From NCBI GenBank assembly GCA_016712885.1, contig JADJQF010000032.1, positions 1 through 29,208 on the forward strand: a stretch of 29,208 nt of DNA, given 5' to 3'. Positions 7,008-15,170 of this stretch are shown here, one piece after another. The translations under genes were made by a program, and so were the position numbers. The stretch comes from Candidatus Flexicrinis proximus. Its GTDB lineage: Bacteria > Chloroflexota > Anaerolineae > Aggregatilineales > Phototrophicaceae. The notes under the pieces were generated by a model. It searched no databases. It saw nothing but the letters and a program-made list of their open reading frames with translations, and had not been told where the DNA came from. How positions within the stretch are numbered: the stretch's first letter is position 1; the number at the start of each line of letters is the position of its first letter.

Positions 7008-7946
7008 TTAACGCAACACCAGCAGCGCGTCAGCCAGATGCTTCTGTACGATCCGGGAATTGAAGCGGTGCCAGGCCTGGATGAAGGACTGTGCCAGGGT
7101 CGAGGCTTCGGTCTCCAGGTCAACCAGCGCCGCCTTCAGCGCCTCGTCATCGGGACGGGTCTCGACGTGCGTACGCAGATGATCGGCAAAGACGACGACG
7201 TCATTCAGCCGCCCGAGATGATCCTGAACGGCCTTGATCTCCGTGATGAACGCATCGGCTGATGCTCCCAACACCTCGCCAAAGTAGGCCGTCGCATAGC
7301 GGAGCTGCTTGAAGGCGATCCGCAGTGCATGCAGAGTCTGGTAGTCGGGGTGGGCATCGTCGGTGAACAGCGGGTCAAACCCGCGCACCGCCGCCAGTTG
7401 TTGATGCATCAGGATCGGGACGATATGGCGCACTTCAACCGGAAGCGGCGCACTGTTCGCCAGCAGGTCGTCCGGGTCAAGCGCGAACTGCATCAGCCGG
7501 TCGGCCAGCGTCTTGAACTTTTTGCTTGCCAGCCCAGAGACCAGCTTGCGGTGCATACGGTCCCGCTGTGCTTTCGCGGTGGAAATCGGATGATGCAGCC
7601 CGGTGCGGTCCCGTGAAAACAGATCTTCTAAGAGGACGTCCAGATCGCGAACTCTGCCGAGTAACTGCGCCTGCCAGCGCAGCGACCGCACAAGCTTCTT
7701 GACGCGCTTGGGATGGTAGTACTGGCCGAGCAGCTGCAGCAGCGTACGCATGCGGCGTGTGGCGACGCGCATGTCGTGGATAAACTCCGGGTCGTCGCTG
7801 AGGCGCACGCCATCTTCCAGGGCCAGCAACCGGATCGCATCGGCCAGTATGATCTTGCGTCCGGCGGTTGAGATCGTGTCGGTGGGTTCGATAGTCGAGA
7901 GCGCGGCAGTCAACGCGTCAAGCGGGTGAGGCGCGGATGGCTTCAT
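7008..7946 (-). CDS. CHAD domain-containing protein
   Basis: This intact all-helical protein of 312 residues carries the conserved histidine alpha-helical (CHAD) domain. The two histidine-centred repeats are clear: HDMRVATRRMRTLLQL (from H57) and HALRIAFKQLRYATAYFG (from H206). Both are surrounded by Arg and Lys residues that form the basic polyphosphate-binding surface known in this family. No CYTH (triphosphatase) domain is fused or adjacent, so a polyphosphate-binding rather than catalytic role is likely. GGAG lies five bases before the ATG at 7946. A TGTTAA-N7-TTAACA inverted repeat lies 36 bases upstream. The lipoprotein gene follows at 40 bases. Confidence 0.9.
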   Translation of the reverse strand: MKPSAPHPLDALTAALSTIEPTDTISTAGRKIILADAIRLLALEDGVRLSDDPEFIHDMRVATRRMRTLLQLLGQYYHPKRVKKLVRSLRWQAQLLGRVRDLDVLLEDLFSRDRTGLHHPISTAKAQRDRMHRKLVSGLASKKFKTLADRLMQFALDPDDLLANSAPLPVEVRHIVPILMHQQLAAVRGFDPLFTDDAHPDYQTLHALRIAFKQLRYATAYFGEVLGASADAFITEIKAVQDHLGRLNDVVVFADHLRTHVETRPDDEALKAALVDLETEASTLAQSFIQAWHRFNSRIVQKHLADALLVLR

Positions 7947-7981
7947 CAGGTCTCCAGAATATTAAGACGACTTTGCGCTGA

Positions 7982-8000
7982 TGTTAAATACGTCTTAACA
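7982..8000 (-). promoter_or_regulatory. Inverted repeat upstream of CHAD gene (candidate operator)
   Basis: TGTTAA and TTAACA form a perfect inverted repeat separated by 7 bases. A further TGTTA occurs 12 bases away on the minus strand (TGTTACCC...). The spacing and position 36-54 bases before the ATG suit a dimeric regulator's site. The regulator is unknown. Confidence 0.4.
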
Positions 8001-8085
8001 TTTAGGGTAACATGACTGAGAGGGAGATTCAACGCCGCTTGTGTTAAGAATAATCCGTAACACTATATGATTTTGAGGGCCGCAA

Positions 8086-8112
8086 CAAAAACCCCTCGCG
8101 ATTTGCGAGGGG
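8086..8112 (-). terminator. Intrinsic terminator after response regulator
   Basis: On the minus strand CCCCTCGC-AAATC-GCGAGGGG forms a perfect 8-bp stem and is followed by TTTTTGTTGC. It starts nine bases past the response-regulator stop. Confidence 0.9.
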
Positions 8113-8120
8113 CGACGAGG

Positions 8121-8822
8121 TTAAGCGGAGGGCATCATGTAGCCTTCGCCGGCCACCGTGACAATACAGGCCGGGGAATGCTTGTCTTCCTCGATCTTCT
8201 GGCGCAGCCGCGAGATATTCACCCGCAGGACGGAGAAATCGCCGGTATAGTTATCGCCCCAGACAGCGCGCAGCAGTTCGTTGTAGGTGACCGTCTGCCC
8301 GGCGTTACGCATGAGCGTGTGCAGCAGGTTGTATTCGATCGGTGTCAGATGAATCTTGCGGCCGCGGATCGATGCACGGCGGTGGGGGATGTCCAACTCC
8401 AGCCGTCCGACGACCAGGCGCGAGTCGGCGGTCGGACCCCATTCCACCCGGCGCATCAGCGCCCGCACGCGTGCAACCAGTTCCGCGCTGGAGAAGGGCT
8501 TCGAGACATAGTCGTCGGCGCCGTTTTCAAGTGACGATACGCGATCGCGGTCTGTGCCTGCCCCGCTGACGACGATCAGCGGAAGCTGTGACGCCGAGCG
8601 CACGCGACTCAGAAGCGCCAAGCCATCCATATCCGGCAGACGAAGGTCAAGCAGGATCAGGTCGGGGGTCTCAAGTGCCATGCGCGACAGGGCTTCGGCG
8701 GCATTCGCCGCGATCACGGCCCGGTAACCGGCATGTCCGAGCAGCTCTGCGAGCACCTCGGCGGTGTCCATGTCATCCTCGACCACAAGGATGTTCAGAA
8801 GGCGTTCGGCGGTCATCACCAT
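8121..8822 (-). CDS. OmpR/PhoB-family response regulator (orphan)
   Basis: This is an intact 233-residue two-domain DNA-binding regulator. The receiver domain (residues about 9-122) has the acidic cluster EDD (15-17), the phosphoacceptor D59 in LLDLRLPDMDG, a switch serine S86 in VVSGAG and K108 in SKPF. The C-terminal winged-helix domain (about 135-230) carries the family pattern LTPIEYNLLHTLMRNAG, then VLRVNISRLRQKIEED and the wing GEGYMM. No histidine kinase gene lies beside it, so its input is unknown. GAGGG eight bases before the ATG at 8822 supports that start; a second ATG two codons later is possible. A strong terminator ends the gene. Confidence 0.9.
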   Translation of the reverse strand: MVMTAERLLNILVVEDDMDTAEVLAELLGHAGYRAVIAANAAEALSRMALETPDLILLDLRLPDMDGLALLSRVRSASQLPLIVVSGAGTDRDRVSSLENGADDYVSKPFSSAELVARVRALMRRVEWGPTADSRLVVGRLELDIPHRRASIRGRKIHLTPIEYNLLHTLMRNAGQTVTYNELLRAVWGDNYTGDFSVLRVNISRLRQKIEEDKHSPACIVTVAGEGYMMPSA

Positions 8823-8842
8823 AAGTCAGTCCCTCAAATAAG

Positions 8843-8878
8843 CAGTCTGACGACTGTAAATGAATAGGTCAGACTATA
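8843..8878 (-). promoter_or_regulatory. Promoter and inverted repeats of the response-regulator gene
   Basis: Read on the minus strand, TGG-TATAGT (8873-8881) is an extended -10 box. AGTCTGAC (8844-8851) and GTCAGACT (8868-8875) form a perfect 8-bp inverted repeat that overlaps it. A smaller palindrome CAGTC-TGAC-GACTG lies at 8843-8856. This is a plausible autoregulatory site, by inference only. Confidence 0.45.
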
Positions 8879-9473
8879 CCACACTTCGCCCTAAAGCTAT
8901 TAAAACTGCCACAGGATGCGCGCACCCAGCGGATGGACACTTTGCCGCTATATTGTGCAAGGTGCACATACTTTCGCGTGTATCGAACGCGGTAATCGGG
9001 ACCGATGCGTCAATTCAGGCTTTTTGTGAGAACGCTCCCAACCCCCGAAACAGACAATTTGTGCTGATTTTGTTTGGGATAATGTGAGATTAGTCAATAT
9101 CGCGCATATTGAAAGCAGTATAAATTATCGATAATGCGTTTTGTCACAAACCTGTCCCTGTAACTTATGCATTGAAAGCCACATATCAAATATGTAAACT
9201 ATCCCCAACATTAAGGCAGGGGCAAACCACCAAACAAATCTTTTACAAGATTTTTTAAGCCCCGAGCCCGAACGCGAGACGCCCTGTGAAAACAGGGCGT
9301 TTGCTATTCCCCCGCAGAACATGCCCGACAGAAAGCGAAAACCGCAGCAGAGCTTCCACCGACTTCCGGTGTACCGAAGCCTGCCGCACGGCGAATGACG
9401 CGTGGCGCAGCCTTTTGATGTCTAGCCTTACTCGCTGCAAGCGAATTATGCGCCTGTTAGCGCAGCGACTGCC
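8879..9473. other. ~600-base intergenic region
   Basis: No gene is supported. It is AT-rich in the middle (about 9040-9260), with several short open frames on both strands that lack ribosome sites and any recognisable domain. It contains the hairpin at 9279-9300. It separates the response regulator promoter from the 3' end of the M42 operon. Confidence 0.6.
9279..9300. terminator. GAAA-loop hairpin, possible terminator of the M42 operon
   Basis: ACGCCCTGT-GAAA-ACAGGGCGT is a perfect 9-bp stem closed by a GNRA-type loop as read on the plus strand. On the minus strand it lies about 175 bases past the M42 operon stop and is followed by CTCGCG rather than a U-tract, so terminator function is uncertain. 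Confidence 0.4.
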
Positions 9474-10541
9474 CTACAGCGGTTTGACGATGTCGCGGTT
9501 GAGATTCTCCAGCGCTGCCTGAGTCAGCCGGACAGCATTCGCGTAATCGTCGCGGTGAATATAGGCCAGCGGGCTGTGGATGTAGCGTCCCGGAATGGAA
9601 ATCACCGACGTCGGCACGCCAAGATTTGAGCGGTGAATTGCGCCCGCGTCGGTGCCGCCGCCCAGCCAGGTCTTGAAGGTATACGGGATGCCGTAGACTT
9701 CAGCCAGCTGCTGCAGATAGCGCAGCATACGCGGGTCCGCGACCATGCTCTTGTCCATGAAGGTGATCGCGGGCCCGCTCCCCAGGCGAGTGGTCGGATT
9801 ATAGTCGCGCGGGTCATCGCTGTCGGGATCCGCCAGGGGGTCGGGGATGTCGTTGGCGGTCGTACACTCGAGCGCGATCGCTACATCCGGTTTCAGGATA
9901 CGGGCGGCAACCATCGCCCCGCGCAGCCCGATTTCCTCCTGAACCGTAAAGGCCGCCAGCACATCGCAGGGATACGGCCCGCCGCGCAGAACATCGATCA
10001 GCACCGAACATCCGGCGCGATCATCCAGGCTTTTTCCGCGTATGATCGAACTGCCGATTTCCAGGTACTCCGCGCTGAACGCGATGCGGTCGCCGCGCTT
10101 GATCTTCCCGGCGACCTCGTCTTTTGTCCCGGCGCCGATGTCGATCCGAAGGTTTGCGATCTTGACGACCGCCTGATCTTTGTTCTTATGGATCGGGGTC
10201 CAGATGACCACGCCCGGCACGCCGTCGTCGCCGATCCTGACCCGCAGTCCCGGCACGATCCGGTCGTCGATGCTGCCCACCGGCGTGAAGCGGATCAGTC
10301 CGTCGTCGCCCCAACCGGTGACCATAAAGCCGACTTCGTCCATGTGGGCGTCGAGCATCACGCGTGGGCGTTTCTTCGCGTCTTTCCCGTCACCCGGCTT
10401 GACTGCGGTGATATTGCCAACGGCGTCGACCCGGATATCCTCGACGTACCCTTCGATGGCGCGCAGGATGATCTTCCGCACATTCTCCTCGCGTCCGGAA
10501 ACACCAATGGCCTCGGACAGTTCACGCAGGTATTCCATCAT
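9474..10541 (-). CDS. M42 family metallopeptidase (second of pair)
   Basis: This is an intact 355-residue co-catalytic zinc/cobalt aminopeptidase of the M42 family (glutamyl aminopeptidase/tetrahedral aminopeptidase type), an intracellular peptide-trimming enzyme. Metal ligands and catalytic residues are all visible: H66 and D68 in DAHMDEVG, D173 in SLDDRAG, E202/E203 in QEEIG, E225 in ALECTT and H322 in HSPLAY. The family's PDZ-like insert lies between about 70 and 165. It begins only five bases after the stop of the other M42 gene, so the two are co-transcribed. The start may be either of two adjacent ATG codons (10541 or 10538). M42 enzymes form large dodecamers, so a mixed complex of the two products is possible. 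Confidence 0.9.
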   Translation of the reverse strand: MMEYLRELSEAIGVSGREENVRKIILRAIEGYVEDIRVDAVGNITAVKPGDGKDAKKRPRVMLDAHMDEVGFMVTGWGDDGLIRFTPVGSIDDRIVPGLRVRIGDDGVPGVVIWTPIHKNKDQAVVKIANLRIDIGAGTKDEVAGKIKRGDRIAFSAEYLEIGSSIIRGKSLDDRAGCSVLIDVLRGGPYPCDVLAAFTVQEEIGLRGAMVAARILKPDVAIALECTTANDIPDPLADPDSDDPRDYNPTTRLGSGPAITFMDKSMVADPRMLRYLQQLAEVYGIPYTFKTWLGGGTDAGAIHRSNLGVPTSVISIPGRYIHSPLAYIHRDDYANAVRLTQAALENLNRDIVKPL

Positions 10542-10546
10542 CTCGG

Positions 10547-11602
10547 TTAGTCCCAGTTCAGTGCCGTCATAAAGTCATCGTCGAGCGAGGCGATGAACAG
10601 CGCAAGCAGCCGTCCGGTGCGTTCAATGTCGCGCAGGTCGGCGGTTTCGTTTGGCGAGTGCATATTACGCAGCGGCAGGCTGAGCAGCGCCGTGGGGATG
10701 CCTTCGACGCTGATCTGGATCGGCCAGGCATCGGTGCCGCTGTGGCCGGGCAGGGGATCATCCTGAATCTTGATCTCGTACTTCTTGGCCGTGTCGCGCA
10801 GGCGGGCGTTCAGTTTCTCGTGGAAGTTCGGCCCGATGCCAATCAGCGGCCCGGCGTTGAAATCGCCGGAAACATCGGCATCCACACCCGGCTGCCTGGC
10901 AAAGCCGACATCCAGCGCAATGGCAATGTCCGGCGCGATCTTGTAGGCCGCCGTCTCCGCTCCGTACAGGCCGGTTTCTTCCTGCACGGTTGCCGCCGCG
11001 TAGACATTCCAGCGGTGCTGGAGCAGCCGCAGCTCGTTCAGGCAGGAGGACATGATAGCCACGCAGGCGCGGTCGTCCATGGCCTTGGCGGCTACTTTGT
11101 TGTTCATCAGTTCGAGCATCGGCGTATCGACCGTAACGCGGTCGCCAATCCGCACCAGCGAGGCGACTTCCTCGGCGGGCAGCCCGACGTCGACGACCAG
11201 TTCTTCCCAGGTGGGATACTGGCCGCGCTTGTCTTCGGTGAGCAGGTGTGGCGGCACCGATGCGACGATCCCCGGCAGCTGCCGGCCGTGGACAAGCACC
11301 GTCTGCGTGAGCATCAGACGGTTGTCCACGCCGCTGATCCGGCGGATCATAAGGAAGCCGTCGATAATATCGGTGACCAGCATCCCGATCTCGTCGATAT
11401 GGGCGGCCAGCATAATCCTGCGGGGGGTATCGCTTGCAAGCGTGGCGCGTTTGATGCCGATGAAACTGCCGAGCCGGTCGGTTTCGGTCGTATCGGTCAG
11501 CGTCTGCCACGCTTCGGTCAGAATTGCGCGGATCGGGGCTTCGTGGCCGGACGGACCATGGGCCTCGACCAGCGACTTCAGGTGCGTTTTCAAATCGAAC
11601 AC
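10547..11602 (-). CDS. M42 family metallopeptidase (first of pair)
   Basis: This is an intact 351-residue M42 peptidase. The expected metal-site residues are present: H68 and D70 in AAHIDEIG, D176 in AMDDRAC, E208/E209 in QEETG, D231 in ALDVGF and H315 in NMHSPNE. It is clearly diverged from its neighbour. The binding residue after the QEE motif is Asp here and Glu in the other protein, a difference that in this family goes with different metal and substrate preference. The start is GTG at 11602, with GGAA about eight bases upstream. Operon partners in tandem suggest complementary specificities, as seen for archaeal TET peptidases. Confidence 0.9.
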   Translation of the reverse strand: MFDLKTHLKSLVEAHGPSGHEAPIRAILTEAWQTLTDTTETDRLGSFIGIKRATLASDTPRRIMLAAHIDEIGMLVTDIIDGFLMIRRISGVDNRLMLTQTVLVHGRQLPGIVASVPPHLLTEDKRGQYPTWEELVVDVGLPAEEVASLVRIGDRVTVDTPMLELMNNKVAAKAMDDRACVAIMSSCLNELRLLQHRWNVYAAATVQEETGLYGAETAAYKIAPDIAIALDVGFARQPGVDADVSGDFNAGPLIGIGPNFHEKLNARLRDTAKKYEIKIQDDPLPGHSGTDAWPIQISVEGIPTALLSLPLRNMHSPNETADLRDIERTGRLLALFIASLDDDFMTALNWD

Positions 11603-11802
11603 GGTTGAGTTTCCAGTTCCCAGCGCTCAGTCTTCACGATAAGCGGCCGACAGCCGACCGCTCACAACATCAAAATCATGGCAGGGGCCGAAACCCCGTA
11701 TATAGTGCCTGGTTCACCCTAAACCAATTAAGTCCTCAATGCCGCGCCCAGCGGCGCGATCCGTTCACCATCTGGCCGGCGATGTCGTTAGCGGGGCCGA
11801 CC
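11603..11802. other. Short intergenic region with repeat fragment
   Basis: This 200-base gap lies between the M42 operon start and the 3' end of the Thr/Pro-rich membrane protein gene. It contains a GGCCGACAGCCGACCGCTCAC string related to the repeat at 890-950. No gene or clear terminator is seen. Confidence 0.5.
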
Positions 11803-12374
11803 TCACGGGGAGGGAGTGTCGGTCGGCGGCTGCAGGACATCCGGCGGAATTTCGGTGTTTGTCGCGGCCGGTACATCGGTGTTGGTGGCCGCGGGAACCG
11901 GCGTATTCGACGGAACCGGCGTATCACTCGGCGCAGGCACCGGCGTATTCGACGGCGGCGGGATCGGGGTGTCGCTGGCCGCCGGAACCGGCGTGATGCT
12001 GGGCGGGAAGGTCAGCGTCGGCGCGAAGGTCGATGAAGGGATGAAAATGTTGGGTGTTGCCGAGAGGAACCAGGTAGCGGTCGGCGGATTGATGATGATG
12101 GGCGGATTATATTGGAAAGGGTGGGCAGCAGGGTCGGAAATGTGCCGAAGGTCGTGGAAAGCGTCGGGAACTGGGTCGGCGTGACGATGAGGTTTCCGCC
12201 GATGAGCGTGAAGGTTGCCGTCGGCAGGGCGTCCTCCTGCGGCGAACGTTCCGGCGCGGTTGCCAGCAGGAAGAAGCCGAGGCAGTAGAACGGCAAAGTC
12301 CCGAACGTAATAACCAGCAGCACCACGCGCAACATCTGGCGGCGCCGCTCTAAGACGGCAGCTTGATCGAGCAT
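11803..12374 (-). CDS. Membrane-anchored Pro/Thr-rich protein (one frameshift)
   Basis: The reconstructed product is about 190 residues. It begins MLDQAAVLERRRQMLR, then has one transmembrane helix (VVLLVITFGTLPFYCLGFFLLAT, about residues 17-39). A long low-complexity extracytoplasmic tail follows, made of TPVPAATNT- and NTPVPAPSDT-like units. Such tails are thought to be disordered, often glycosylated, wall-spanning stalks. The frame breaks once at about 12105-12112, within an AT-rich ATTATATTGG stretch. The tail continues in the next frame as IIINPPTATWFLSATPN. It is divergent from the gene at 12511, which encodes another anchored Thr/Pro-rich protein, so the two may be functionally paired. 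No enzymatic domain is present. Confidence 0.6.
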
Positions 12375-12475
12375 TGGCTCTTAACCCTCGAAAGACCCGG
12401 GCGAATGACCGCATGGACTTGACCACCGTCACTCCTGTATGAAGTGTATCATACGCCATTCTGCGGCGCGATGTA

Positions 12476-12484
12476 TGCTATAAT
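12476..12484 (+). promoter_or_regulatory. Extended -10 promoter of 12511 gene
   Basis: TGC-TATAAT is a perfect extended -10 element 26 bases before the ATG at 12511. No good -35 is visible, as is usual for extended -10 promoters. Confidence 0.6.
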
Positions 12485-12510
12485 CCGCAGGTCTGAATGT
12501 CGTTCTCAGG

Positions 12511-13150
12511 GTGATCTCTATGCGAGTGTTGCGCGTCGCGGCGTTTACCATATTCCTCCTGGCACTTGCCGTAAGCGGGTCGTCGCCAGTTTTCGCCATC
12601 ACGACGCCGACCCCGGCTGTCAGCCCGACCGCCGTTCCGCCGACCGATGTCCCCGCCACGCCGACGCCGCTCCCGCCGACCCGGACGGCCAGCCCGACCA
12701 ATACGGCCGCGCCTTCGGCGACACCTACCGCCCTGCCGACGCTGACCAGAACGCCGCGGGCGACCAATACACTGATCCCCTCTCGTACGGCCAGCCCCGC
12801 GCCGACCGAAACGGTCTTCCAGCCGGAAGACTCCACACTCGAAGCGACGGCCTCCGCCCTGGCCGCGACCGGTGAACCCACGGCACCAGCCGAAACGCCG
12901 ACTGCTCTAGGCAGCGGCGAAGCGACAGTCGTGCCGGTGACGGCGACTTCCACGCCGGTGCCGACGGAAGAGGATACACAGACCCCCGACGCTGACGCAT
13001 CCGACGAGCCAGACGCAACCCCGCAGTCCGGCCATCCTGACGGAAGTCGAGAGCAGCGGCGGCAGCGGCGGCCAAACGCTGCTGGTCGCGATCCTGATCG
13101 CGCTGGGCCTGGCGGTTGTCGGAGTTTCGCAGGCGACGCGCCGCAAGTAG
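12511..13150 (+). CDS. Secreted Thr/Pro-rich stalk protein with C-terminal anchor (one frameshift)
   Basis: The restored product is about 213 residues. A signal peptide (RVAAFTIFLLALAVSGSSPVFA, residues 5-26) is followed by about 140 residues of TPTP, PPT and NTAAPS low complexity. The C-terminus, read after correcting one extra C near 13029, becomes AILTEVESSGGSGG, then the membrane helix LLVAILIALGLAVVGV and the basic tail ATRRK with a stop at 13148-13150. Without the correction the frame ends in an unlikely Arg-rich tail at 13185. The layout (signal, disordered stalk, membrane helix, positive tail) is that of an anchored surface protein. Function is unknown. Confidence 0.65.
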
Positions 13151-13256
13151 ACGCTGTGCCGGATTACCCTTTTCAGGCGGCCTGATCGCCCAAGACCGCA
13201 CCAGGTGATGCCGAGCCGTGGGGCAAGCGACGTTCTATTGGCATGGCCGGCCACGC

Positions 13257-13262
13257 TATAAT
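13257..13262 (+). promoter_or_regulatory. -10 box of the SH3b protein gene
   Basis: A perfect TATAAT lies 33 bases before the ATG at 13296. It rules out the upstream in-frame start at 13218, which would precede the promoter. No clear -35 is seen. Confidence 0.55.
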
Positions 13263-13295
13263 GGCGGCTTTCCGATTGGGAAGTGGACGCCGAAC

Positions 13296-15089
13296 ATGCG
13301 CTTACGCCTGTCTGTTCTTGCGCTGCTAACACTCGTCTTCACGCTGCCGTCTGGCGCGCAGTCGGCTGACCCGTTTGGCGCGTGGATGATCCTGCCGGAT
13401 ACGGCGCAACTGGTCTATCTGGATGCCAACGGTACAGCCGGGGACCTTACGCTGCCGCTGCCGGATGGGTACGCGCACGTCTCGCAGGACGAGTTCGCCG
13501 TTTCACCAAACGGACAGACGATCGCCTATGTGGTCTACCGCGCTGGTTATACCCAGCCGGCCGTGGCAATCTATGGAATCCAACAGCGCTCGCTGCTGGC
13601 GGATTTCGCGCCGGCCGGCATGCTGTTCACCAGCCTGAGCGTGGCGCGGCTGCACGCCTTCAGCGCGGATTCGCGCCAGCTCGCCATCGGCTACCTGACC
13701 GAGGCCGGCTGGGAGCTGGCGGTGGTCGACCTGCAAACCTTCGCGCTGGCTGGCCGCCTGACCGATACGACGCCGGGGCTGGACGCGCTGCCCCGCACGC
13801 CCGACAGCCTGCCCGTGCCACTCGATTTCCGGGCGGGCAACCGGCTGGCCTTCACGGTCTATGACCTGTCCGTGACGCGGGCCGAGCGCTATCCGGCCTA
13901 TCTCTGGGAACTGGTCACCGGCGCGCTGACGACCACCTCGGCCTACGAGACGCCAGTCGTGGACGTGTTCCCGGCGACTGGCGAGGTGATCCGTGCCGGC
14001 GTCGATGCCCGCCTGCCCCTGAGCGACGCCTTCCTGCCTGATGCCCACTACAACGTGCTGTGGCGCTATTCCCCGGCGCTGGGAACCGCCGCGCCGATTT
14101 ATACCGAGCCGGAATGGTCGCTGACGGCCGCGCGATTTGTCCGCAACGGCGCTACCCTGCTGGTCGGCGCGACCGACGGCTTCCAGACGCGCTATAAGCT
14201 GATCGACCGCGGCGGCGCACTGGTCGCCGATGTGCCGGAGACCCAGCGGGTGTACGACGCGATCGGCACCCGCACGGGCTTTCTGTATGTCACGCTGAAC
14301 AGCCAGTCCGCGCCGACGGTGATCCATGTCGACCTGTCCGGTGGCGCATCGAGCGCGCTGTGGACAGGCGAGGTTTCGGCTTCAACGCCGCTGCTGCTGT
14401 GGGTGGGCAGCAGCGACCCGCTCACACCTTATTTCAGCGATGCCGGCGATTACACCCTGTGGGCCGAACTCGCGCCGGCCATCAGCGAGACGGGCAACCC
14501 GATCACCGCCATTGACGCCGGCAGCCCGACGCAGGTGCCGCAGTCGGCGCTGACGATCGGCGGAAAAGCGACGATTGCCACCAGCAACGGCGACGCCCTG
14601 AACGTGCGGAGCTATTTCGGGACACAGTACGAAATCCGCGCCAAAGCACGCCCCGGCGAGGTGGTCGACGTGCTGGACGGCCCGCGCGATGCCGACGGCT
14701 TCACCTGGTGGTATATCCGCCTGGCTGACGGGCGAGCTGGCTGGGCGGTCGCCAGCGCCGACGACAAACAGACGCTTGTCCCAGGCGAAAACAGCGTGCC
14801 GCTCACCGATCAGAACGCGCCGGCCAGCCCGTCGCTGTCCAGCGGGCTGTCGGTGGGGGATATGGCCGCGGTCGACCTGCCGGAAACGCTCGACTCGCTG
14901 CGCCTGCGGAACGGTCCCGGCCTGAGCTTCGAAATCGTCCTGCTCCTGCCCGACGCGACGCTGCTGCGGATTATCGGCGGCCCCGAACGCGTCGACGACC
15001 TGACGTGGTGGGAGGTGCGGACGCCTGAGGGGAACGTCGGTTGGGCCGCCGAGGTGATTGGCGCGGCGCGGGTGCTGGTCAGGCAGTAG
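13296..15089 (+). CDS. Secreted beta-propeller-like protein with two bacterial SH3 domains
   Basis: This intact 597-residue protein starts at 13296, where the signal peptide RLRLSVLALLTLVFTLPSGAQS begins. Residues about 25-420 resemble a TolB/WD40-type propeller: FAVSPNGQTIAYVV, LHAFSADSRQLAIGY, ARFVRNGATLLVG. Two SH3b domains follow: LNVRSYFGTQYEIRAKA with WWYIRLADGRAGWAV (about 434-485), and LRLRNGPGLSFEIVLLL with WWEVRTPEGNVGWAA (about 533-590). SH3b domains bind cell-wall peptides or glycans, so the protein probably acts at the cell surface. No enzymatic motif is seen. A strong terminator follows. Confidence 0.8.
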   Translation: MRLRLSVLALLTLVFTLPSGAQSADPFGAWMILPDTAQLVYLDANGTAGDLTLPLPDGYAHVSQDEFAVSPNGQTIAYVVYRAGYTQPAVAIYGIQQRSLLADFAPAGMLFTSLSVARLHAFSADSRQLAIGYLTEAGWELAVVDLQTFALAGRLTDTTPGLDALPRTPDSLPVPLDFRAGNRLAFTVYDLSVTRAERYPAYLWELVTGALTTTSAYETPVVDVFPATGEVIRAGVDARLPLSDAFLPDAHYNVLWRYSPALGTAAPIYTEPEWSLTAARFVRNGATLLVGATDGFQTRYKLIDRGGALVADVPETQRVYDAIGTRTGFLYVTLNSQSAPTVIHVDLSGGASSALWTGEVSASTPLLLWVGSSDPLTPYFSDAGDYTLWAELAPAISETGNPITAIDAGSPTQVPQSALTIGGKATIATSNGDALNVRSYFGTQYEIRAKARPGEVVDVLDGPRDADGFTWWYIRLADGRAGWAVASADDKQTLVPGENSVPLTDQNAPASPSLSSGLSVGDMAAVDLPETLDSLRLRNGPGLSFEIVLLLPDATLLRIIGGPERVDDLTWWEVRTPEGNVGWAAEVIGAARVLVRQ

Positions 15090-15114
15090 GCAGCGTTAGC
15101 TATCCATAATACAG

Positions 15115-15146
15115 AAAAGCCCCGGCAAACATGTGCCGGGGCTTTT
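15115..15146. terminator. Bidirectional intrinsic terminator
   Basis: AAAAGCCCCGGC (15115-15126), an 8-base loop, then GCCGGGGCTTTT (15135-15146) form a perfect 12-bp stem with A and T tracts on both sides. It serves the converging SH3b gene (plus) and DUF4397 gene (minus). Confidence 0.9.
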
Positions 15147-15170
15147 ACTATTTGATCTAAGTTGATGTGC

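Noticed and set aside
7950..8020. Pho box (phosphate regulon site) in front of the CHAD gene
   Set aside because: The repeats are inverted rather than the expected 11-base direct repeats and match poorly; kept only as an unassigned inverted repeat.
8860..9322. Two small open frames in the gap upstream of the response regulator
   Set aside because: No ribosome sites, no domains; the plus-strand one begins inside the regulator's promoter.
9633..11608. Two long plus-strand open frames across the M42 genes
   Set aside because: Shadows of the two peptidase genes, which show all family residues on the minus strand.
12429..12953. 174-aa Val/Gly-rich minus-strand frame with a repeated look
   Set aside because: It is the complement of the TPTP-type low-complexity region of the plus-strand stalk protein; it has no start signal.
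13218..13295. Earlier in-frame start of the SH3b protein
   Set aside because: It would lie upstream of the TATAAT at 13257-13262, and the signal peptide begins at the ATG at 13296.
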